Positions 25,926-34,913 are shown, numbered from the stretch's first letter. The stretch is 64,000 nt of DNA from DASWTL01 sp966250385 (GCA_966250385.1 CBINHC010000006.1:1-64000), one strand, 5' to 3'. Translations and numbers: made by a program. The notes: a model not told the origin generated them from the sequence alone.

Positions 25926-27214
25926 CTTATTGTCCGGTTTTTAAATAATAGTCCTCGGAAAAGCAACAGCATGGTTCCGAAGTAGAGTACATAATTCAGG
26001 GCATAGGCCATGTTCGCGCCGACCGGTCCGTATACATGGATAAACCAGGTCGCCAGCGCTATGTAGGTCAGGTTGCTGAGGATTTCCGTTGCGATATATA
26101 TGGACGTCATTGAACGGGCAACCATGAGGTAGGCGATCAGCCAGCTGCAGATCTTAAAGAAATCGCCTGTGAGCTGGAACACAAAGAGCCTGTTCATGCC
26201 TGAAAAGTTACTGTTGAACAGGATCTGTATAATCAGGTCCCTGCAGAAAAAGATCAGCACAGAAGCCAGCAGAAGTGGTGGTATCAGCAGTTTATACGTG
26301 CCAAGGATCTCGGTTCGCAACTCCGGTGTGTGTTTGATCTCTGCCAGCCGGGGCAGATAATAGAGGCTGAGCGAAGTTGTGATGACATACAGATACATGG
26401 CGGATATCCGGTTCATTCCTTCCCACAGGCCGGCCTCGTTCAGGGATGAGGAGACGACGATCCTGTCCCGGAGGATCAGCTGGGTCAGGGGTATGGCCAG
26501 CGTACTGACGATGGTCATCAATGAATATCCGGCCAGCTTCCGGCCGAATTCCGTTCTGAAAGGTCCGAAAAAGCTGAACTGCCTGATGCGGGGATTTTTC
26601 AGTGCAAACTTTAGGGTGATGCAAAATACGACCGATTCGACCGTCACGGCGGAAAGCAGGGCGCCGTAGACGCTCCAGAAATAGGCGAGCGTCGCGGAGA
26701 ACACCAGGCCGAGAACGCTGCTCAGAATATTGATCAGGATCAGCGTGTTAAATTCCTTGAAGCCGTTGAGTATCGCCAGCAGCAGCGAGTTGAAAGAATA
26801 AAAGATCAGCGTAAAGCCAAAGACCAGTATGATCGGCGAATATTTCTCATCATGGAGGATCCGGAGCGCAAAAAATCCGGAACCCAGACACAGGACGATA
26901 CCTGCAAGCAGGGACAGCGTCCCGGTTATCCGGGTAGCGGCATGTATCACGCGTCCGACCTTTTCTGAATCGTGCGGTGAGTACTCCGCGACGTATTTGG
27001 TGACCCCGTTATTGATCCCGCCGTTCGAGAACGTGAGGAATATGGTCGAAAAATTGGTCAGCTGACCGAGGAGCGCCACTCCCGCGGGGCCTATCAGCGT
27101 TGAGATGATCTTCACGCTGATAAACCCGGTTAACATTTTAACGAGGGTCGAGACGGCGGTGAGGGAAAAGACCTTCACCATCTCCTTTTTCAGGGTTTGT
27201 GTAAACACCGGCAT
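25922..27214 (-). CDS. wzx: Wzx-type lipid-linked oligosaccharide flippase (WzxE-like)
   Basis: A 430-aa polytopic membrane protein with 12 or so helices, of the MATE-like polysaccharide transporter superfamily. The N-terminal SLTAVSTLVKMLTGFISVK followed by IGPAGVALLGQL and NGVTKYVAEY closely parallels E. coli WzxE, the enterobacterial-common-antigen flippase. WzxE substrates contain Fuc4NAc, and the locus here encodes a 3-amino-6-deoxyhexose pathway, so a related lipid-linked amino-sugar glycan is plausible. It moves undecaprenyl-PP repeat units to the periplasm for polymerisation. It overlaps the next GT2 gene by 4 bases. Confidence 0.87.
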   Translation of the reverse strand: MPVFTQTLKKEMVKVFSLTAVSTLVKMLTGFISVKIISTLIGPAGVALLGQLTNFSTIFLTFSNGGINNGVTKYVAEYSPHDSEKVGRVIHAATRITGTLSLLAGIVLCLGSGFFALRILHDEKYSPIILVFGFTLIFYSFNSLLLAILNGFKEFNTLILINILSSVLGLVFSATLAYFWSVYGALLSAVTVESVVFCITLKFALKNPRIRQFSFFGPFRTEFGRKLAGYSLMTIVSTLAIPLTQLILRDRIVVSSSLNEAGLWEGMNRISAMYLYVITTSLSLYYLPRLAEIKHTPELRTEILGTYKLLIPPLLLASVLIFFCRDLIIQILFNSNFSGMNRLFVFQLTGDFFKICSWLIAYLMVARSMTSIYIATEILSNLTYIALATWFIHVYGPVGANMAYALNYVLYFGTMLLLFRGLLFKNRTIR

Positions 27215-27231
27215 AGCTGCGGAGGTCCGGC

Positions 27232-27243
27232 GTGCGTACGCAC
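27232..27243. repeat. 12-bp perfect palindrome between fdtB and wzx
   Basis: GTGCGTACGCAC is self-complementary and lies in the 60-base gap between the FdtB-like gene and the flippase. A second small dyad, AACCCTGGGTT, lies just beyond at about 27250-27260. It may be an operator, an RNA processing structure or chance. Confidence 0.35.
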
Positions 27244-27274
27244 CCGCGGAACCCTGGGTTTAAGGTTTTAAAGG

Positions 27275-28372
27275 TCAGTACCCGTTGATGGTATGGCAGA
27301 TCTGAAGAATTTCATCTTCCTGCATCACCGGGCTGATCGGGATGCTGAGAATCTCATTGTGGATCCTTTCGGTGACCGGGAAAGTCAGCGAATTCCATTT
27401 CGCATACGCGCGTTGCTTATGCGGCGGGACCGGATAGTGAATAAGCGTTTGTATATGGTGTTCGGCCAGGTACTTCTGAAGATCGTCACGGTCGGCCGTC
27501 CGGATGGCGAACAGATGCCATACATGCCCCTCCTCATGGGTCACGGAGGGGAGCTTGATCATGGGATTGTTAATTTCCGTACGGTACAGCCAGGCGACCT
27601 TCCTGCGCAGTGCCGTCTCCTCGTCCAGGTACTTCAATTTAACCGAAAGCACTGCGGCCTGTATCTCATCCAGCCGGCTGTTTAGGCCAGCATATTCATT
27701 GATGTACTTCACCTTCGACCCATAGTTTGCAAGCGTTCTTACGGCGTCGGCCAACCCGGGATCATTGGTCGTGACGGCTCCGGCATCGCCGAAAGCACCG
27801 AGGTTTTTTCCGGGATAAAAACTGGTCCCGGCAGCATCTCCCAGGGACCCGGTACGTCTTCCCCTGTAAAGCGCCCCCTGAGCCTGGGCATTGTCCTCGA
27901 TCATTTTAAGGCCATGCTGATCGCAGATTTCCCGGATCCGCTCGCAGTAGGCGCACTGGCCGTATAGATGAACCATCATAACTGCCCGGGTCCGCTTCGT
28001 GATGGCTGGCGGGATTTTTCCGGGGTCGATATTGTAGGTGTCAGGATCTGGTTCGACGAATATCGGGACCAACCGGTTGTCCGTAATCGCCAGTACGGTG
28101 GCGATGTAGGTATTTGCCGGGACGATGATCTCATCATTTTCCTGGAAGACCCCGAGTTCTTTATAGGCCCTGAGAATGAGACGGAGGGCATCCAGTCCGT
28201 TTGCCACACCAACGGTATGATCGACCCCGATGTAGGCGGAGAAGTTCTTTTCAAATGTGCGTACCTCCTCGCCGAGCAGATACCAGCCGGAATCGATCAC
28301 CCGGTTTACGGCCTCTTTCACTTCCGCGGCATTTTTCTCCGTGATTTTTTGAAGGTCAAGGAACTTAATCAT
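27275..28372 (-). CDS. fdtB: dTDP-3-amino-3,6-dideoxyhexose aminotransferase (DegT/DnrJ/EryC1, FdtB-like)
   Basis: A 365-aa PLP-dependent sugar aminotransferase. MIKFLDLQKI at the N-terminus, GVANGLDALRLILRA (55-69) and SFYPGKNLGAFGDAGA with the PLP lysine at Lys189 identify the DegT family. The start and length match FdtB/QdtB-type enzymes, which aminate the 3-keto group of dTDP-3-keto-6-deoxyhexose using glutamate. Two FdtA-like 3,4-ketoisomerases lie 6 kb upstream in the same operon and a hexapeptide acyltransferase overlaps its start by 8 bases, completing an FdtA-FdtB-acyltransferase route. dTDP-glucose synthase and dehydratase (RmlA, RmlB) are absent and must come from elsewhere. Fuc3N versus Qui3N cannot be told. 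Confidence 0.83.
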   Translation of the reverse strand: MIKFLDLQKITEKNAAEVKEAVNRVIDSGWYLLGEEVRTFEKNFSAYIGVDHTVGVANGLDALRLILRAYKELGVFQENDEIIVPANTYIATVLAITDNRLVPIFVEPDPDTYNIDPGKIPPAITKRTRAVMMVHLYGQCAYCERIREICDQHGLKMIEDNAQAQGALYRGRRTGSLGDAAGTSFYPGKNLGAFGDAGAVTTNDPGLADAVRTLANYGSKVKYINEYAGLNSRLDEIQAAVLSVKLKYLDEETALRRKVAWLYRTEINNPMIKLPSVTHEEGHVWHLFAIRTADRDDLQKYLAEHHIQTLIHYPVPPHKQRAYAKWNSLTFPVTERIHNEILSIPISPVMQEDEILQICHTINGY

Positions 28373-29234
28373 GACTTTGTTGTGTGAGATTGTCCGTTAA
28401 CAGTTCACCGGCGGATGCATCTTCAGCCTCCGGTTGCGGATCGACGCCGCTGTTGCCTGCATATTGCCGGCCTTCGGGGGATTCCAGCCATTCATCAAAA
28501 CTCTGTCCTTCCCAGGGGAGGCCTTTGTCATAATGGTAGGGCCAGGGATAGTGCGGTCCGCCGCTGCTTCTCGATAAGACATACTTCAGATCGCAGACTT
28601 TCCTGGCGGGGCTGCCTGTATGAAGCTCAAAGTCTCCGATGTTGCGGTTAACAAGGGAATTCGCGCCTATGAGGTTGTGTCTGCCGATGGTGATTCCCGG
28701 CAGAATGACCGTGCCGGCGGCAATCTGTGTATAGTCGCCGATCCTGATACTCAGCAGGTGGTCCGACGGCGGGTGCGGGTCGTTGGTGAAGACGACGAAC
28801 GGGTAGATGAAAACGAAGTTGCCGAGGATGCTTTTGGATGCGATCTGGACGTGACTGTTCAGCCGGCAGTAGTCCCCGAACGTTACTTCCCCCTGGATGT
28901 CGGATTGGGTGCCGACTACGCAGTTCTTGCCAAAGATGCTCTTTTCCCGGATCGATACCATGTTGCCGGTTGTGAATCCGCTTCCGAACGCCGAGTCGGA
29001 GTAGATAATGCTCCCGCTTCGGATCAGCGAGCCGGGCCCGATATAAGTCGGCGGGTTTTGATAATCCGGATCGTGATAGGAGCGGGCGCCCGGTTCCCCG
29101 ATGATGCAGTTTTCCGCAATAACCGAGTTGTCTCCGATCTCCACATTGTCGTGAATAATGGCATGGTGGCCGATGCGGACGTTGCTGCCGATCCTCGCTG
29201 AGGGGCTGACTGTATAGTTGCCTTGGAATCTCAT
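28365..29234 (-). CDS. Left-handed beta-helix sugar N-acyltransferase
   Basis: A 289-aa protein built from at least ten hexapeptide turns ([LIV]GxxxxI pattern from SARIGSNVRIGHHAIIHDNVEIGDNSVI through GTVILPGITIGRHNLIGANSLVNR), followed by a ~70-residue tail that is not beta-helical. Such enzymes use acetyl-CoA or acyl-ACP to acylate amino sugars. In this position, overlapping fdtB, it probably N-acylates the dTDP-3-amino-3,6-dideoxyhexose (FdtC/QdtC-like role). The neighbouring adenylate-forming ligase and acyl carrier protein raise the alternative that its donor is an unusual acyl-ACP. The long C-terminal extension is atypical. Confidence 0.75.
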   Translation of the reverse strand: MRFQGNYTVSPSARIGSNVRIGHHAIIHDNVEIGDNSVIAENCIIGEPGARSYHDPDYQNPPTYIGPGSLIRSGSIIYSDSAFGSGFTTGNMVSIREKSIFGKNCVVGTQSDIQGEVTFGDYCRLNSHVQIASKSILGNFVFIYPFVVFTNDPHPPSDHLLSIRIGDYTQIAAGTVILPGITIGRHNLIGANSLVNRNIGDFELHTGSPARKVCDLKYVLSRSSGGPHYPWPYHYDKGLPWEGQSFDEWLESPEGRQYAGNSGVDPQPEAEDASAGELLTDNLTQQSHD

Positions 29235-29243
29235 GTCGTTGTT

Positions 29244-30722
29244 TTAGATGACCACTTTTACCTTTTTTCCGGCCCCGTTCGTTTTCAGGCTGTTCTCAAA
29301 CTGAATGATTCTCGGGATCTTGAAGACCGAAAGCCGGGAGCTGCAAACCTGAAGGATCTTATCTTTCATGTCCGTTCCGTCCTGGTGGCCGCCGAGTACC
29401 ACGGTTGCTTTGATGCTTTCACCGAGCAGGTCATCGTAGATGCCTTCGACGGTACAGTCGACCACTTCGGGGACTGAAAGGATCACTTCCTCGATCTCCT
29501 TTATACTGACCCGCTGCCCGCCGACCTTGATGATCTCTTTTTTGCGGCCAACCAGGAAAATATAGCCCTCCTCATCGATGGTTGCCAGGTCGCCCGTAAA
29601 CAGCCATCCGTCCCTGAGAACCTGGGAGGTCGATTCAGGATCCCTGAAGTATCCTTTCATGATATTGTTGCCCCGGGCGATGATCTCCCCCGTCCGGCCC
29701 GGCAGGACCGGTCTGAGCTGGTCGTCAACCACCCGGAGCACAACGCCCGGGATCCCTTTCCCGATCGAACCCAGTTTGGACCTGATAAGTTCCGGAGGGA
29801 GGCATCCGAGGCGTGCCGTTGCCTCGGTCTGGCCGTACATGACATAAAAGTCGATGTGCGGGAATGCTGCCAGAAACTCCTCAATAAAGACGTTATGCAA
29901 TTTTCCGCCTGCCTGGGTTACGTACCGGAGGTCCGGAAGGCTCGCCCGGAGAAACGTTCCCGATTTACGGAGAAGGATCTGGAAATGGCTGGGAACTCCG
30001 GCAAACCCGGTGCACCGGTACCGCTGCAAATCCTGAATAAAAGCGCCCAGGAGCATGAAGTTCTCATGCAGGACCAATGATCCGCCGGCTTTCAGATGGG
30101 TGTGCAGCAGCGACAGGCCGTAGCAATAATAGAACGGGAGGACGACCGCGATGATGTCCGAGCGCGTTAACCGCAGATAACTGATAATGGATGCGGTGTT
30201 GGCGCAAATATTCCGGTGGCTGATCATGACGCCTTTCGGCCAGCCGGTGGATCCGGATGTAAATATGATCTCTGCGGTCCTGTCGCCGTCAAAGGGAGGC
30301 TCCGGATAGGGTCCGGCAGGCGTCCGGCAAATGGTCTGCAGGTCTTCTTCCCGGACGATATCTTTTAACTGCTGCTGGTCTTGCAGAAAGGAGGCGATCT
30401 GCTCCGGGATCTTCCCGGAAAACGCATACTGGCATTCCGTTTTCTCCAGGATATGCTTTAAGCTGGACGGTTCTATTGCCGGGTTTACCGGGATGCAGAC
30501 ATTTCCCGATTTGAGGATTGCCAGGTACGCCTTGATAAAGAACACGGAATTGTGACCGATCAGCAGGATATTCCGGTGTTCCCCTGCGCGGGCATTCAGG
30601 AAGGCGGCGAGGGCAAGGCTGTCCCGGTATAGCTGCCGGAAGGAAATCTCCTGGCCGACGCCGAGGACAAAGTTTTTATCCAGCTCCCGCGACTCGCTGA
30701 ACAGATAGTCAAATGCATTCAT
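29244..30722 (-). CDS. Adenylate-forming acyl-CoA/acyl-ACP ligase
   Basis: A 492-aa member of the ANL superfamily. It has the P-loop FTSGSTGWPKG (154-164), then YGQTEAT, FTGDLA and GRKKEIIKVGGQRVS in the hinge, and the catalytic C-terminal Lys in KTNGAGKKVKV. It activates a carboxylic acid as the acyl-adenylate and passes it to a thiol, CoA or a carrier protein. A free-standing acyl carrier protein lies three genes upstream in the operon, so loading of that carrier is likely. With NadE-like and AsnB-like genes between them, this forms a cassette that probably makes an acyl or aminoacyl decoration for the polysaccharide. The acid substrate cannot be predicted. Confidence 0.82.
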   Translation of the reverse strand: MNAFDYLFSESRELDKNFVLGVGQEISFRQLYRDSLALAAFLNARAGEHRNILLIGHNSVFFIKAYLAILKSGNVCIPVNPAIEPSSLKHILEKTECQYAFSGKIPEQIASFLQDQQQLKDIVREEDLQTICRTPAGPYPEPPFDGDRTAEIIFTSGSTGWPKGVMISHRNICANTASIISYLRLTRSDIIAVVLPFYYCYGLSLLHTHLKAGGSLVLHENFMLLGAFIQDLQRYRCTGFAGVPSHFQILLRKSGTFLRASLPDLRYVTQAGGKLHNVFIEEFLAAFPHIDFYVMYGQTEATARLGCLPPELIRSKLGSIGKGIPGVVLRVVDDQLRPVLPGRTGEIIARGNNIMKGYFRDPESTSQVLRDGWLFTGDLATIDEEGYIFLVGRKKEIIKVGGQRVSIKEIEEVILSVPEVVDCTVEGIYDDLLGESIKATVVLGGHQDGTDMKDKILQVCSSRLSVFKIPRIIQFENSLKTNGAGKKVKVVI

Positions 30723-30731
30723 ACTGTCTGA

Positions 30732-31715
30732 TTAGAACCGGTAGAAGATCGGCGCCATCCGCAGATAGGACGTGGTCTTCTTCTTCCGTTCGAAGTTGTT
30801 GTAGATGCTTTGGATCTCATTCTCAGTGCGGCCTGCCTCCCGTGCGGTTTCCGATGCAGGTACCCCGTTTTCCCAGGCATGCCAGATCATATCCATGGTG
30901 CTGAAGGGCAGCTGGTAAAAGAACTCCTCCTGAGTCTGCTCAGCGGTATAGGTGTCCGTGGTTGGCGTCCGGTCGATGATTTCCTGGGGAACTCCCAGGA
31001 ATTCCGCCATTTGATAGACCTGCGTTTTGAACAGGCCTCCGATGGGCATCACATCGGCGCCTCCGTCCCCGTACTTCACAAAGAAGCCCTGTTCGACTTC
31101 ATGTTTGTTCGGGGTGCCGATGACGGCATAATGAAGCCGTTCGGCATGGTAGTAAAGCATGGACATCCGGCATCGCTGTTTGAAGTTGCTCGCCGCAACG
31201 ATCTGAAGATATTCTCTGGCGGGCAGTAATTTGCTCTGCTTCCGTCCGTCAGGCGAGATGGTCACAACCGAGAATACGGACGGGATGTGCGGGTCAATGT
31301 TCTGGTTCAGTACGATCTTTGCTTTATCGATGCGCGGGTCGAAATCCGGGATCACCCGGGCAATGGCTTCGTCCCTTCGTTTATAGCATCCCAATCCTTC
31401 CAGTGCATCCGTGAGATCTTCGACGATGGTCTGAACGCCATACTGGTTTGCCAGGAGTTTTGCAAGTCTCAGACTTTCCGGACTTGAATCTTTTTCAGGG
31501 AGCATGACACCGGTGACGTTCCGGGCCCCCAGAGCCCTGACCGCCAAGGCCAGCGTCACTGAGGAGTCGATCCCGCCGCTGAGACCGACAACTCCGCCAC
31601 GGCGGTTCAGTTCATGCAGGACATCCCGCTGAAGCCTGGTGGTTATCTCATCGCAGCATTTTTCAATATGATCGATGATCAGGCTATCCGCTAACTTGTT
31701 GTTTTTCATTTCCAT
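30732..31715 (-). CDS. nadE: NAD synthetase-like ATP-pyrophosphatase (NadE family)
   Basis: A 327-aa N-type ATP-pyrophosphatase with the PPi-binding loop SGGIDSS (46-52) and the GTPNKHEVEQGFFVKYGDGGADVMPIGGLFKTQVY region of ammonia-dependent NAD synthetases. No glutaminase (nitrilase) domain is present, so ammonia would come from elsewhere, perhaps from the adjacent AsnB-type protein. Such nadE paralogues inside polysaccharide loci beside asnB, ACP and ligase genes are probably amide-forming enzymes specialised for glycan decoration and not the cell's NAD synthetase. Family is clear; the specialised role is inferred. It abuts asnB directly. Confidence 0.8.
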   Translation of the reverse strand: MEMKNNKLADSLIIDHIEKCCDEITTRLQRDVLHELNRRGGVVGLSGGIDSSVTLALAVRALGARNVTGVMLPEKDSSPESLRLAKLLANQYGVQTIVEDLTDALEGLGCYKRRDEAIARVIPDFDPRIDKAKIVLNQNIDPHIPSVFSVVTISPDGRKQSKLLPAREYLQIVAASNFKQRCRMSMLYYHAERLHYAVIGTPNKHEVEQGFFVKYGDGGADVMPIGGLFKTQVYQMAEFLGVPQEIIDRTPTTDTYTAEQTQEEFFYQLPFSTMDMIWHAWENGVPASETAREAGRTENEIQSIYNNFERKKKTTSYLRMAPIFYRF

Positions 31716-33713
31716 TTAACAGGGGTTATTGATGAATGAATGGTCTTCAGTAGTCATGAAAGTGCAGTCGGGCAGGTCGGCTTCCTTCAGCGGGTCTGAC
31801 CACCTGATAAAAAGGTGATCCAGGAGCTGTGCGGACAGGATCGCAGTGATCGCCATATTGTCTGTCTCTGAGATCCCCTTGCCGGATCTCATCTTCGCAT
31901 GCAGTCCGGAAACCGATGCCGGATCAAAGATGCCGGCTTCGAGCACCTGCGCCGGGGAAAGCATGTGCGGGATGTAATCCGGCGCACCCGGCGAAAAGAA
32001 ACTGTTGAGGATCGGCGCCCGGTATGGCTGCTTGGGCCGCCTGATGATCTGGTCCGGCAATTTTCCGGACATCATATGTTTTAACAGCATTTTCTCATTC
32101 AGGCCGCGGATCTTGTACTTCCGCGGCAGGTTCATGCAGAACTCCATGACCCGGTAGTCCAGGAAGGGATAACGCCCTTCCACCGAGTTTCCCATTGCCA
32201 TCCGGTCGCCCTGCGACGAAAGCAGGTAGCCGGACATGAACAGGTTGATTTCAAGCGCCTGGGCCCTGGACAACAGGTCCGTCCCCCTGAAGTTCTGGCC
32301 CAGCTCCGACAGTATTTCCGATACGGGATCATAGGAACCGAGCTGGTCCTTAAAATCGCCCGACAGGTAGTTTTTGATCCTGGACGTATTATTCCACCTT
32401 AACAGGTGAGAATATGCGGGAGAGTTTACCTGGTCCAGCTTGTAGCCGAAGAACAGTTTCAGGATCGCCGGATTGGCGTTTGTCATCTGGGGCATGTACG
32501 GGTAAAGCCTTCTAAGCAGCGAAGACCGCATTTTCGACTCCTGGTCCCGGGACCAGAACTCCCTGATCAGCGCCTCCTTGAATATATCATAGCCGCCCAG
32601 AAATTCGTCGGCGCCCTCACCGGTGATGACAACCTTGAAGTTCTCCTTCTTCACCAGTTCTGACAACAGGAACATGGGCCCGGGTGCGGTCCTCAGCAAG
32701 GGAGATTCGGCGTGCCAGACCACATCCGGAAAGACGCCGGCGATGTCAGCGGCCGAACATTTCAGGTGCGTATGCCGGGTGCCCAGGAAATTTCTTACAA
32801 GATCCTGGTAAGCGGTCTCATCATACTCGGCGTCGTTGAATCCGATGGAGAAGGTGCGTAAATTGCCCGGGGACAGGGCTTTGATGAAGGCTGTGGTGAC
32901 GCTGGAATCAATACCGCCGCTCAGATAGGCTCCTACCGGCACATCAGCCCGAAGCCTGATCCTGACGGCGTCTGAAAAGAGTTCCCGGAACGCTTCGGTA
33001 ACCTCATCGAGCGTCCGCCTATCCTCCTGCGGCTCCTGCCTTAAAGGCAACTCCCAGTACCTTTTTTGCCGGATCCCGTCTGCATTCACTTTAAAGTAAC
33101 AGCCGGGGGGGACTTCGTAAATATCCCTGAATACCGTTTCCGGTGACTTTGCGGTCCAGAACGTAAGGATCTGGGACATGACCCGGGGCGAAATTTCCGC
33201 CCTGACGCCGCCGAATTCCAGCAGCGCTTTTATCTCCGAGGCGAAAATGAACCGGCCCTGGTGGATCGTGTAGAACAGCGGCCGCACCCCAACCCGGTCA
33301 CGGGCGACAAAGAGTTCGTTTTTTTCATCATCCCAGATGGCCATCGCGAACTGGCCATTCAGCATTGTCAGGAAGTCCGGACCGTATTCATGGTAGAGGT
33401 GCAGAATCACCTCTGTATCCGTACCTGTTTTAAAGGTATGTCCTTTTCGGATCAGAGATTCCCTTAACTCCAGGTAGTTGAACACTTCCCCATTGTAGGT
33501 TATCCACATGGACCTGTCCCCCGTTGACAGGGGCATGCTCCCGGAGACCAGGTCGAGGATGCTCAGCCTGACGCTACCCAGAGCAACTTTCCTGTTGATG
33601 AAGATGCCTGACTGGTCGGGGCCGCGGTGCCGGATCCGTGTCAGCATCCGCTTAAGTACCGGTATACCCGTGCTTATTTCCTGGCCCGGGTAAAAGCCTG
33701 CGATTCCACACAT
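31716..33713 (-). CDS. asnB: AsnB-type glutamine amidotransferase (first copy)
   Basis: A 665-aa class-II amidotransferase. The start at 33713 puts the catalytic Cys at position 2 (MCGIAGFYPG); a longer frame to 33785 would overlap the ACP gene. The glutaminase domain has YNGEVFNYLELR, and the synthetase domain carries YLSGGIDSSV and ITGEGADEFLGGYD. It lies between the acyl carrier protein (7 bases) and the NadE-like gene (adjacent), forming the ACP-AsnB-NadE-ligase run. It shares only family-level similarity with the second copy at 16544-18406, so the two are probably not a recent duplication. Plain asparagine synthesis cannot be excluded. Confidence 0.88.
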   Translation of the reverse strand: MCGIAGFYPGQEISTGIPVLKRMLTRIRHRGPDQSGIFINRKVALGSVRLSILDLVSGSMPLSTGDRSMWITYNGEVFNYLELRESLIRKGHTFKTGTDTEVILHLYHEYGPDFLTMLNGQFAMAIWDDEKNELFVARDRVGVRPLFYTIHQGRFIFASEIKALLEFGGVRAEISPRVMSQILTFWTAKSPETVFRDIYEVPPGCYFKVNADGIRQKRYWELPLRQEPQEDRRTLDEVTEAFRELFSDAVRIRLRADVPVGAYLSGGIDSSVTTAFIKALSPGNLRTFSIGFNDAEYDETAYQDLVRNFLGTRHTHLKCSAADIAGVFPDVVWHAESPLLRTAPGPMFLLSELVKKENFKVVITGEGADEFLGGYDIFKEALIREFWSRDQESKMRSSLLRRLYPYMPQMTNANPAILKLFFGYKLDQVNSPAYSHLLRWNNTSRIKNYLSGDFKDQLGSYDPVSEILSELGQNFRGTDLLSRAQALEINLFMSGYLLSSQGDRMAMGNSVEGRYPFLDYRVMEFCMNLPRKYKIRGLNEKMLLKHMMSGKLPDQIIRRPKQPYRAPILNSFFSPGAPDYIPHMLSPAQVLEAGIFDPASVSGLHAKMRSGKGISETDNMAITAILSAQLLDHLFIRWSDPLKEADLPDCTFMTTEDHSFINNPC

Positions 33714-33720
33714 CGCAAGA

Positions 33721-33987
33721 TCAGTAAAGCGTATCTTCTTTGACCCGGACCTGCGTTTTCCTTTCGACATAGGAAACGATCGCATTTACCGATTCAAAAT
33801 TGGTCTTATCCAGTTCATGGTCCTGGGTTACCACGTTGAACTCATCCTGGAGGAACTGGACGAGGAATAGAAGGCCCATGGAATCCAGCAGTCCCTGCTC
33901 AAATATCAGGGTGTCATCCTGGATAGCATCCTTCGAGGCCACTGATGCCTCGGTAAGGTACTGTTTGATTTTTTGTCTATGCTCCAT
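33721..33987 (-). CDS. Acyl carrier protein (free-standing)
   Basis: An 88-aa four-helix carrier protein. GLLDSMGLL (33-41) contains the phosphopantetheine-attachment Ser36 in the expected D-S-M/L context, and the acidic helix II context fits PP-binding domains of the DltC/specialised-ACP type and not the FabF-linked AcpP. It would be modified by an Sfp-type transferase such as that at 52066-52719 and loaded by the ligase at 29244-30722. Its place in the exopolysaccharide operon between FdtA-like and AsnB-like genes suggests it carries an acyl or aminoacyl group destined for the glycan. Confidence 0.82.
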   Translation of the reverse strand: MEHRQKIKQYLTEASVASKDAIQDDTLIFEQGLLDSMGLLFLVQFLQDEFNVVTQDHELDKTNFESVNAIVSYVERKTQVRVKEDTLY

Positions 33988-33998
33988 AATTTGTTGTG

Positions 33999-34436
33999 TT
34001 AGCTTTCGTATATGACCATTGGTCGGTTGAAAAGAAGGTACTCGTTATAGTCACGGATATAATCCGCAGGGTCGTAACGCTGGGAGGTCATGACCAGGCA
34101 GATTGACCCCGATGAAAAGTTTATTTCCGAGGCCCAGATACCGGGGGGGATATGGAGCCCGTAAAACGGCCGGTTGAGCTGCACGACCCGTTCGGTACTG
34201 CCGTCATCCAGCAGGATCTCGAAGCTTCCGCTGGCGGCCACCAGGAACTGATGACATTGTTTATGAGCATGTGCTCCTCTGGACTCTCCGGCAGGGATGT
34301 CATACAGGTAGAATACCCGCTTGATCTCAAAGGGAACTTCCCGGTTCGAAGTAAAGGGAGTGATATTTCCGGCCCGGTTCCGGATCTGGGAAAGCCTGAC
34401 CAGCGTGCAGTCGTAAACGTTGTTTTTTCTATCCAT
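33999..34436 (-). CDS. fdtA: Sugar 3,4-ketoisomerase, FdtA/WxcM-type cupin (copy 2)
   Basis: A 145-aa RmlC-like cupin. I start at 34436 (MDRKNNVYDC), where the ATG overlaps the stop of the preceding homologue by 8 bases; a longer frame to 34511 runs through that gene. SRGAHAHKQCHQF (52-64) contains the FdtA active-site HAH motif (His56, His58), and FYGLHIPPGIWASE and YDPADYIRDY fit the family. FdtA isomerises dTDP-4-keto-6-deoxyglucose to the 3-keto form, which FdtB then aminates. This copy keeps both His residues and is the better candidate for the catalytic isomerase. Confidence 0.82.
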   Translation of the reverse strand: MDRKNNVYDCTLVRLSQIRNRAGNITPFTSNREVPFEIKRVFYLYDIPAGESRGAHAHKQCHQFLVAASGSFEILLDDGSTERVVQLNRPFYGLHIPPGIWASEINFSSGSICLVMTSQRYDPADYIRDYNEYLLFNRPMVIYES

Positions 34437-34881
34437 GATTTCGCATTTGCTGGAAGGTCGGAAAATCCCTGATGTAATCGGCCTCATTGTACCGGGTAGA
34501 GGCGAGTACAAGGGCCAGGGAATTGGTTGAAAAGTTCTCGATGCTCCTCCAGATCATGTTGGGCACATAGAGCCCGTAATAGGAGCGATTCAGGGAGTAC
34601 TTTCGGTCCGTGAATCCGTCGTTCAGGCAAACGTCGAAACTTCCGGACAGCGCCACGATGAACTCACAGTTGTCCAGGTAGGCATGGCCGCCCCTGGTTT
34701 CGCCGCCGGGTACATCGTAGATCCAGTAGGTTCGTTCTATCGAAAACGGGACGAAGTCGTTCTCTTCAATGAATGACAGGTTTCCCCTGGGGTCCAGAAT
34801 CTTCGGCAGGTTGACGATCCTGATGTCCTGTATCCGGGCATAGGGCATCCCTATGGTTCCCGCATCATGTTGTCTGTTCAT
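34429..34881 (-). CDS. Sugar 3,4-ketoisomerase-like cupin (copy 1, altered active site)
   Basis: A 150-aa FdtA-family cupin, tandem homologue of the next gene. The core matches FdtA (ILDPRGNLSFIEENDFVPFSIERTYWIYDVPGGETRGGHAY, then YYGLYVPNMIWRSIENFS and YNEADYIRDF). The active-site motif, however, reads HAY (His66, Tyr68) where FdtA has HAH, losing the second histidine. It may therefore make a different ketosugar, be inactive, or form a heterodimer with copy 2. It starts 32 bases after the Wzc-type gene's stop region and is overlapped by copy 2 at its end. Confidence 0.78.
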   Translation of the reverse strand: MNRQHDAGTIGMPYARIQDIRIVNLPKILDPRGNLSFIEENDFVPFSIERTYWIYDVPGGETRGGHAYLDNCEFIVALSGSFDVCLNDGFTDRKYSLNRSYYGLYVPNMIWRSIENFSTNSLALVLASTRYNEADYIRDFPTFQQMRNHG

Positions 34882-34913
34882 AATGTATGATGTTTATCTG
34901 GCTGACGGACAGC

